64,000 nucleotides of DNA from Carboxylicivirga sediminis (GTDB lineage: Bacteria; Bacteroidota; Bacteroidia; Bacteroidales; Marinilabiliaceae), in contig NZ_JAGTAR010000014.1 of assembly GCF_018156225.1 (NCBI RefSeq), positions 76,261-140,260 of the forward strand, given 5' to 3'. Positions 61,491 to 64,000 of the stretch are shown piece by piece. A program made the position numbers and the translations under genes. Numbering within the stretch: position 1 is the stretch's first letter; every line of letters starts with the position of its first letter. The notes under the pieces were generated by a model that searched no databases, was not told the DNA's origin, and worked only from the letters and a program-made list of their open reading frames with translations.

Positions 61491-61919
61491 TTAAATATTT
61501 GCCAAACGATTGAAAAAGCGATCGATACCCAGCAATGCCAGGATGCCTGCAATGGTAAAGTAAATAATGGAAGGTAAGCTATTCATGTGAGTGCCCAGGC
61601 TTCCCATTTGTTTATATACTTTAGAAAGATCGATAATGGAGTTGTTGACATTAATCTTATTCCAATAGTCTATAATCACCGAAGCGTCTATCAGGAAACT
61701 GATGGCCAGCAAGGCCGCAAATCCGCCAATCATCCACAAACGGTTACGCTTATTAATAATGGGCTTATAGCTGAGGGCATTTTCTGTCCAGTCACTGAAA
61801 ACCCGGTTCATAGTTTCCGATTTTAATGATGCTGGTGCTTCCTCAAGGCTATATTCCTTAAACAGGTCTTTGATAAGCTCATCATGTATGTCTTCGCTAT
61901 ATTTATCTTTCTCTTTCAT
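61491..61919 (-). CDS. Putative membrane anti-sigma factor
   Basis: The product has 142 residues. Residues ~1-60 are cytoplasmic and helical (DIHDELIKDLFKEYSLEEAP, SLKSETMNRVFSDWTENA). Two membrane helices follow (LWMIGGFAALLAISFLI; IIYFTIAGILALLGI). The gene starts 10 nt after the stop of an ECF sigma gene on the same strand. Size, topology and position fit an anti-sigma factor that holds the sigma at the membrane. No zinc-binding HxxxCxxC motif is present. Assignment is from context. Confidence 0.65.
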   Translation of the reverse strand: MKEKDKYSEDIHDELIKDLFKEYSLEEAPASLKSETMNRVFSDWTENALSYKPIINKRNRLWMIGGFAALLAISFLIDASVIIDYWNKINVNNSIIDLSKVYKQMGSLGTHMNSLPSIIYFTIAGILALLGIDRFFNRLANI

Positions 61920-61929
61920 GGTCTTAAAT

Positions 61930-62505
61930 CTAAATAAAAGACTTTAATTCTGTACGCAATAGTTGCTCTAATGTTTGTTGCAACTGCTTTCTTCCTCTGT
62001 GTAACTTAACTTTTATATTTGATTTACTCAGGCCGGTAGCCTTCTCTATTTCTTCTATACTATGCTCTTTGTAATAATACAGAATAATTATAAAGGCATC
62101 TTCTTCTTTTAGTTCTTTCAGGGCCTTTTTTAATATCACCTTTCGTTCTTGTCGCTCCAAACGATGCAGATTATCTGCAAAATTAAATGTGTTTTGTTTA
62201 TCAACTTCCTGGCTTTCCAGTGTGATGGTTTCTGCTTTGCGACTCCTAATCTTCGAAATAGCGGTGTTGTAAATTATCCGGTATAACCAGGTCGAAAACT
62301 CAGCATCGCCTTTAAACTTATCGAGTGACTTATAGGCTTTAAAAAATGCATCCTGAGCTACTTCTTCTGCTTCTTGATGGTTTTTCACAATACTATTAGC
62401 CAACGTATAGGCCATGTGCTGGTATTTATCAATTATTTGAGCAAAGGCACTTACATCACCTGCTCTTACCAGCTTAATCAGCTTTATGTCATTTGGGTCA
62501 CTCAT
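61930..62505 (-). CDS. ECF-type RNA polymerase sigma factor
   Basis: The product has 191 residues. Region 2: KYQHMAYTLANSIVKNHQEA, EEVAQDAFFKAYKSLDKFKG and FSTWLYRIIYNTAISKIRSR. Region 4: DAFIIILYYYKEHSIEEIEK with GLSKSNIKVKLHRGRKQL. It is the first gene of a sigma/anti-sigma pair. Its own promoter region carries TGTAACC-N16-CGTCC, repeated in front of the divergent gene at 62716, so it very likely activates itself and that gene. The predicted start site leaves only about 4-6 nt before its ATG. Confidence 0.92.
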   Translation of the reverse strand: MSDPNDIKLIKLVRAGDVSAFAQIIDKYQHMAYTLANSIVKNHQEAEEVAQDAFFKAYKSLDKFKGDAEFSTWLYRIIYNTAISKIRSRKAETITLESQEVDKQNTFNFADNLHRLERQERKVILKKALKELKEEDAFIIILYYYKEHSIEEIEKATGLSKSNIKVKLHRGRKQLQQTLEQLLRTELKSFI

Positions 62506-62515
62506 TCATCAAATA

Positions 62516-62543
62516 GGACGCCTTCAGCGCAAAATAGGTTACA
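62516..62543 (-). promoter_or_regulatory. ECF sigma promoter of the sigma/anti-sigma operon
   Basis: On the minus strand TGTAACC is followed after 16 nt by CGTCC. The AAC / CGTC pair at this distance is the classic ECF promoter layout. Only 10 nt separate CGTCC from the ATG at 62505. Confidence 0.75.
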
Positions 62544-62629
62544 CAATTATTGGTAATTTACTCTTAAAGCATTGCAATGGCAAGTATATGAGGATTTTGC
62601 ATTTTATTTTTAAATGAATTGCATTTTCT

Positions 62630-62657
62630 TGTAACCGCCTTTCAGAAAGTGGCGTCC
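62630..62657 (+). promoter_or_regulatory. ECF sigma promoter of the DUF6249-like gene
   Basis: TGTAACC (62630-62636), 16 nt, CGTCC (62653-62657): both boxes and the spacer length match the divergent promoter at 62516-62543. The predicted leader is about 53 nt. Confidence 0.78.
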
Positions 62658-62715
62658 AACGAGTGAGCGCTCCGGGAGAGAACTTGAAAAATGTAAAACT
62701 TTAAAATATAGAATT

Positions 62716-63054
62716 ATGGAAGATGTATTAGTACCCTTAGTATTTTTTGGAAGTATTGCGGCCATTATTATTTCATTATCGTATTATAAAAACAGACGAT
62801 TGGAACGCACTGCACTGATTGCTGCAGGCAAAGAGGCTTCAATATTTGAATATGGCAAACCAAAGCATTACCTGAGCCTGAAATATGGTATGTTACTGGT
62901 TGGAATAGCAGTAGGTATAATTGTGGGTAATGTGGTAAGCGTTAGTACTGAGATGCCCGAAGAAATGGCGTTTCTATCAATGATGCTGTTGTTTGGCGGA
63001 GCTAGCCTGGTATTGTTTTATATTATTCAAAAAACAATGCTGAAAGATGAATAA
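62716..63054 (+). CDS. Small membrane protein, DUF6249-like, probable ECF target
   Basis: The product has 112 residues: an N-terminal membrane helix (VPLVFFGSIAAIIISLSYY), a basic stretch (KNRRLERTALIAAGKEA), then two more helices (YGMLLVGIAVGIIVGNVVSV; FLSMMLLFGGASLVLFYII). This layout, with the RRLERTALIAAGK loop, matches DUF6249-type proteins of Bacteroidota. It is divergent from the ECF sigma gene and has the same promoter, so it is probably part of that sigma's membrane-stress response. Confidence 0.78.
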   Translation: MEDVLVPLVFFGSIAAIIISLSYYKNRRLERTALIAAGKEASIFEYGKPKHYLSLKYGMLLVGIAVGIIVGNVVSVSTEMPEEMAFLSMMLLFGGASLVLFYIIQKTMLKDE

Positions 63055-63073
63055 ATAGCTTTATTGAATGGTA

Positions 63074-63112
63074 AAACAAAAGGCTGTCAGATAACTGGCA
63101 GCCTTTTGTTTA
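63074..63112. terminator. Terminator between convergent genes
   Basis: AAACAAAAGGCTGTCAG pairs with CTGGCAGCCTTTTGTTT (one G-T) around an ATAA loop, with A- and T-rich flanks on either side. Confidence 0.88.
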
Positions 63113-63127
63113 TTATATAAGTCTGAT

Positions 63128-63829
63128 TTATACAAAACCTCTGGTTTCGGCAATGATAACAAGCAATTCCAGTATTTCGTCATCGCTTAATGCCTTACAG
63201 TTAAGCTTGGCATCAAAGAAATCAACATCCATTCGGCCTTTTTCGAAGTAATCACGGAATTGTGCACGTCTTTTATCTTGCACGGTGCACTCTTTTTTAG
63301 CTTCGTTTTCGCTCATGTGTTCTTCGTCTGCTACTACTTTTGCCCGCCAGCTTAAAGGTGCCTCCAGTTTAACATGGAAGGAGCGTTCAATACTTTTGGT
63401 GATAGCTTCACCAGCTCGTCCTACAATGATTACATAGCCCTGCTCGGCTTCATCATAAATGTATTTGGCAATGGTGTTTTTGATGGTGGCATTCCCCGGG
63501 TAAAAGTCTTCACTGAAGAATAGCGCTAAGTCTTTAAAGAAACTACTGTGTTTATAGTCGCTTAACTGCTTTACCAGCGTTGTTGATAGTTTTAGCTCTT
63601 TGGCCGACTGCTCAAGAATTTCTTTGCTTATCCACCGCCACTCTTTGTTTTCGCCGCTGGCATAGCTTTTAGCAGTGAGAATTTCCGACAGTTTTTCTGC
63701 GATGCGTTTCCCGTGACAGCCATATTCCCGCGAAATGGTGATAACCGGTCCGGGTGTGCCGATTTTTTTTGGAGGTTTTTCCTGCTTGCCTTCGCGGGCT
63801 CCCATGTATTTTAAAAACAGATTGTCCAT
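63128..63829 (-). CDS. Cytidylate-kinase-like family protein
   Basis: The product has 233 residues from ATG 63829 (MDNLFLKYMGAREGKQ); the frame extends to a TTG at 63856. After a basic leader comes PVITISREYGCHGKRIAEKL, the modified P-loop of the cytidylate-kinase-like family, then WRWISKEILEQSAKEL, YVIIVGRAGEAIT, SFHVKLEAPLSWRAKVV and the lid-like CTVQDKRRAQFRDYF. These proteins are related to Cmk but their substrate is uncertain. It is longer than Cmk at the N-terminus and is not next to rpsA or ispH, as Cmk often is. Confidence 0.85.
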   Translation of the reverse strand: MDNLFLKYMGAREGKQEKPPKKIGTPGPVITISREYGCHGKRIAEKLSEILTAKSYASGENKEWRWISKEILEQSAKELKLSTTLVKQLSDYKHSSFFKDLALFFSEDFYPGNATIKNTIAKYIYDEAEQGYVIIVGRAGEAITKSIERSFHVKLEAPLSWRAKVVADEEHMSENEAKKECTVQDKRRAQFRDYFEKGRMDVDFFDAKLNCKALSDDEILELLVIIAETRGFV

Positions 63830-63913
63830 TGCGCAGTTTTGGTTAGTTACAGCCAATAAGTTAAGAAGATTTGACTAAAAAAGAAAGCACTGATTGAAGT
63901 TATAACAAAGAAA

Positions 63914-63939
63914 AAGGACAGATTGAAAAACCTGTCCTT
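63914..63939 (+). promoter_or_regulatory. Hairpin in the leader of the gene at the right edge
   Basis: AAGGACAG pairs with CTGTCCTT around a 10-nt loop, ending 35 nt before an ATG. There is no T-run directly after, so it is more likely a leader structure than a terminator. Confidence 0.4.
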
Positions 63940-63974
63940 ACCCTTAATCAGTTCGTTAACTAAATCCAAAATCT

Positions 63975-64000
63975 ATGAAAAAAAATCTACAATACAAAGA
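63975..64000 (+). CDS. Start of a gene cut by the right edge
   Basis: ATG at 63975 begins MKKNLQYK and the frame stays open to the end. The Lys-rich start and the long AT-rich leader suit an exported protein such as a TonB-dependent receptor, but eight codons are far too few to name it. Confidence 0.4.

Noticed and set aside
1..64000. tRNA or rRNA genes
   Set aside because: I found no cloverleaf with a GTTCRA-type T-loop and acceptor stem, and no rRNA-like stretch, although a scan by eye can miss one.

Overview
This window looks like the chromosome of a Bacteroidota bacterium, most likely from the Marinilabiliales/Bacteroidales side of the phylum. That is inferred from gene content and style. 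Start codons lack Shine-Dalgarno boxes, and promoters are of the TTG / TAnnTTTG type. There are many Bacteroidota-type lipoproteins and secreted Gfo/Idh/MocA and DUF1080 proteins. The gene pairs Ddl-RluD-PASTA and tgt-lptG, the LytS/LytTR signalling pair and the ECF sigma factors also fit. I saw no rRNA, tRNA, CRISPR array, prophage or intact insertion sequence.

Layout. 1-7.3 kb: two copies of one module, a LuxR-type regulator followed by secreted lipoprotein genes, with a matching promoter box in front of each lipoprotein unit. Three of the four lipoproteins are paralogues, and the third ends in a putative thioester (TQxA-like) adhesin domain. 7.4-18.8 kb: housekeeping genes (ddl, rluD-like, PASTA protein, rpmH, rsmG, an ECF sigma factor, a GT2 glycosyltransferase, tgt, lptG, an acyl-CoA carboxylase beta subunit with its biotin carrier, ispE). 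18.9-28.3 kb: a sugar-oxidation locus with two exported Gfo/Idh/MocA oxidoreductases, a HEAT plus double DUF1080 protein, a DoxX protein and a LamG-TM-winged-helix regulator. 28.4-31.7 kb: dnaB and a diflavin reductase. 31.7-39.4 kb: one minus-strand operon for an RND efflux pump (adaptor, pump, TolC) with its own LytS/LytTR two-component system.

39.5-47.7 kb: a transglutaminase-like secreted protein, a methyl-accepting protein without a sensory domain, an XRE regulator with a double-hotdog protein, a Ca/Na antiporter and small membrane proteins. 47.8-51.7 kb: an AT-rich accessory patch with secreted small proteins, a gene remnant and a Sll1717-like P-loop ATPase, followed by a GC-richer helical protein of unknown function. 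51.7-54.1 kb is the strangest part. A degenerate tandem array keeps an almost perfect 21-nt phase over about 20 units. It is followed by three and a half copies of a ~450-480 bp element whose internal hairpins keep pairing while their bases change. 54.1-64 kb: two serine hydrolases, another repeat patch, mutS2, a gate-domain membrane protein, and an ECF sigma / anti-sigma pair with two identical divergent ECF promoters. The stretch ends with a DUF6249-like target gene, a cytidylate-kinase-like protein and the first codons of another gene.

The best candidates for something undescribed are the structured repeat with compensating stems (52515-53971), the 21-nt phased array next to it (51933-52360), the duplicated LuxR/lipoprotein module with its thioester-like domain, and the twin ECF promoters.
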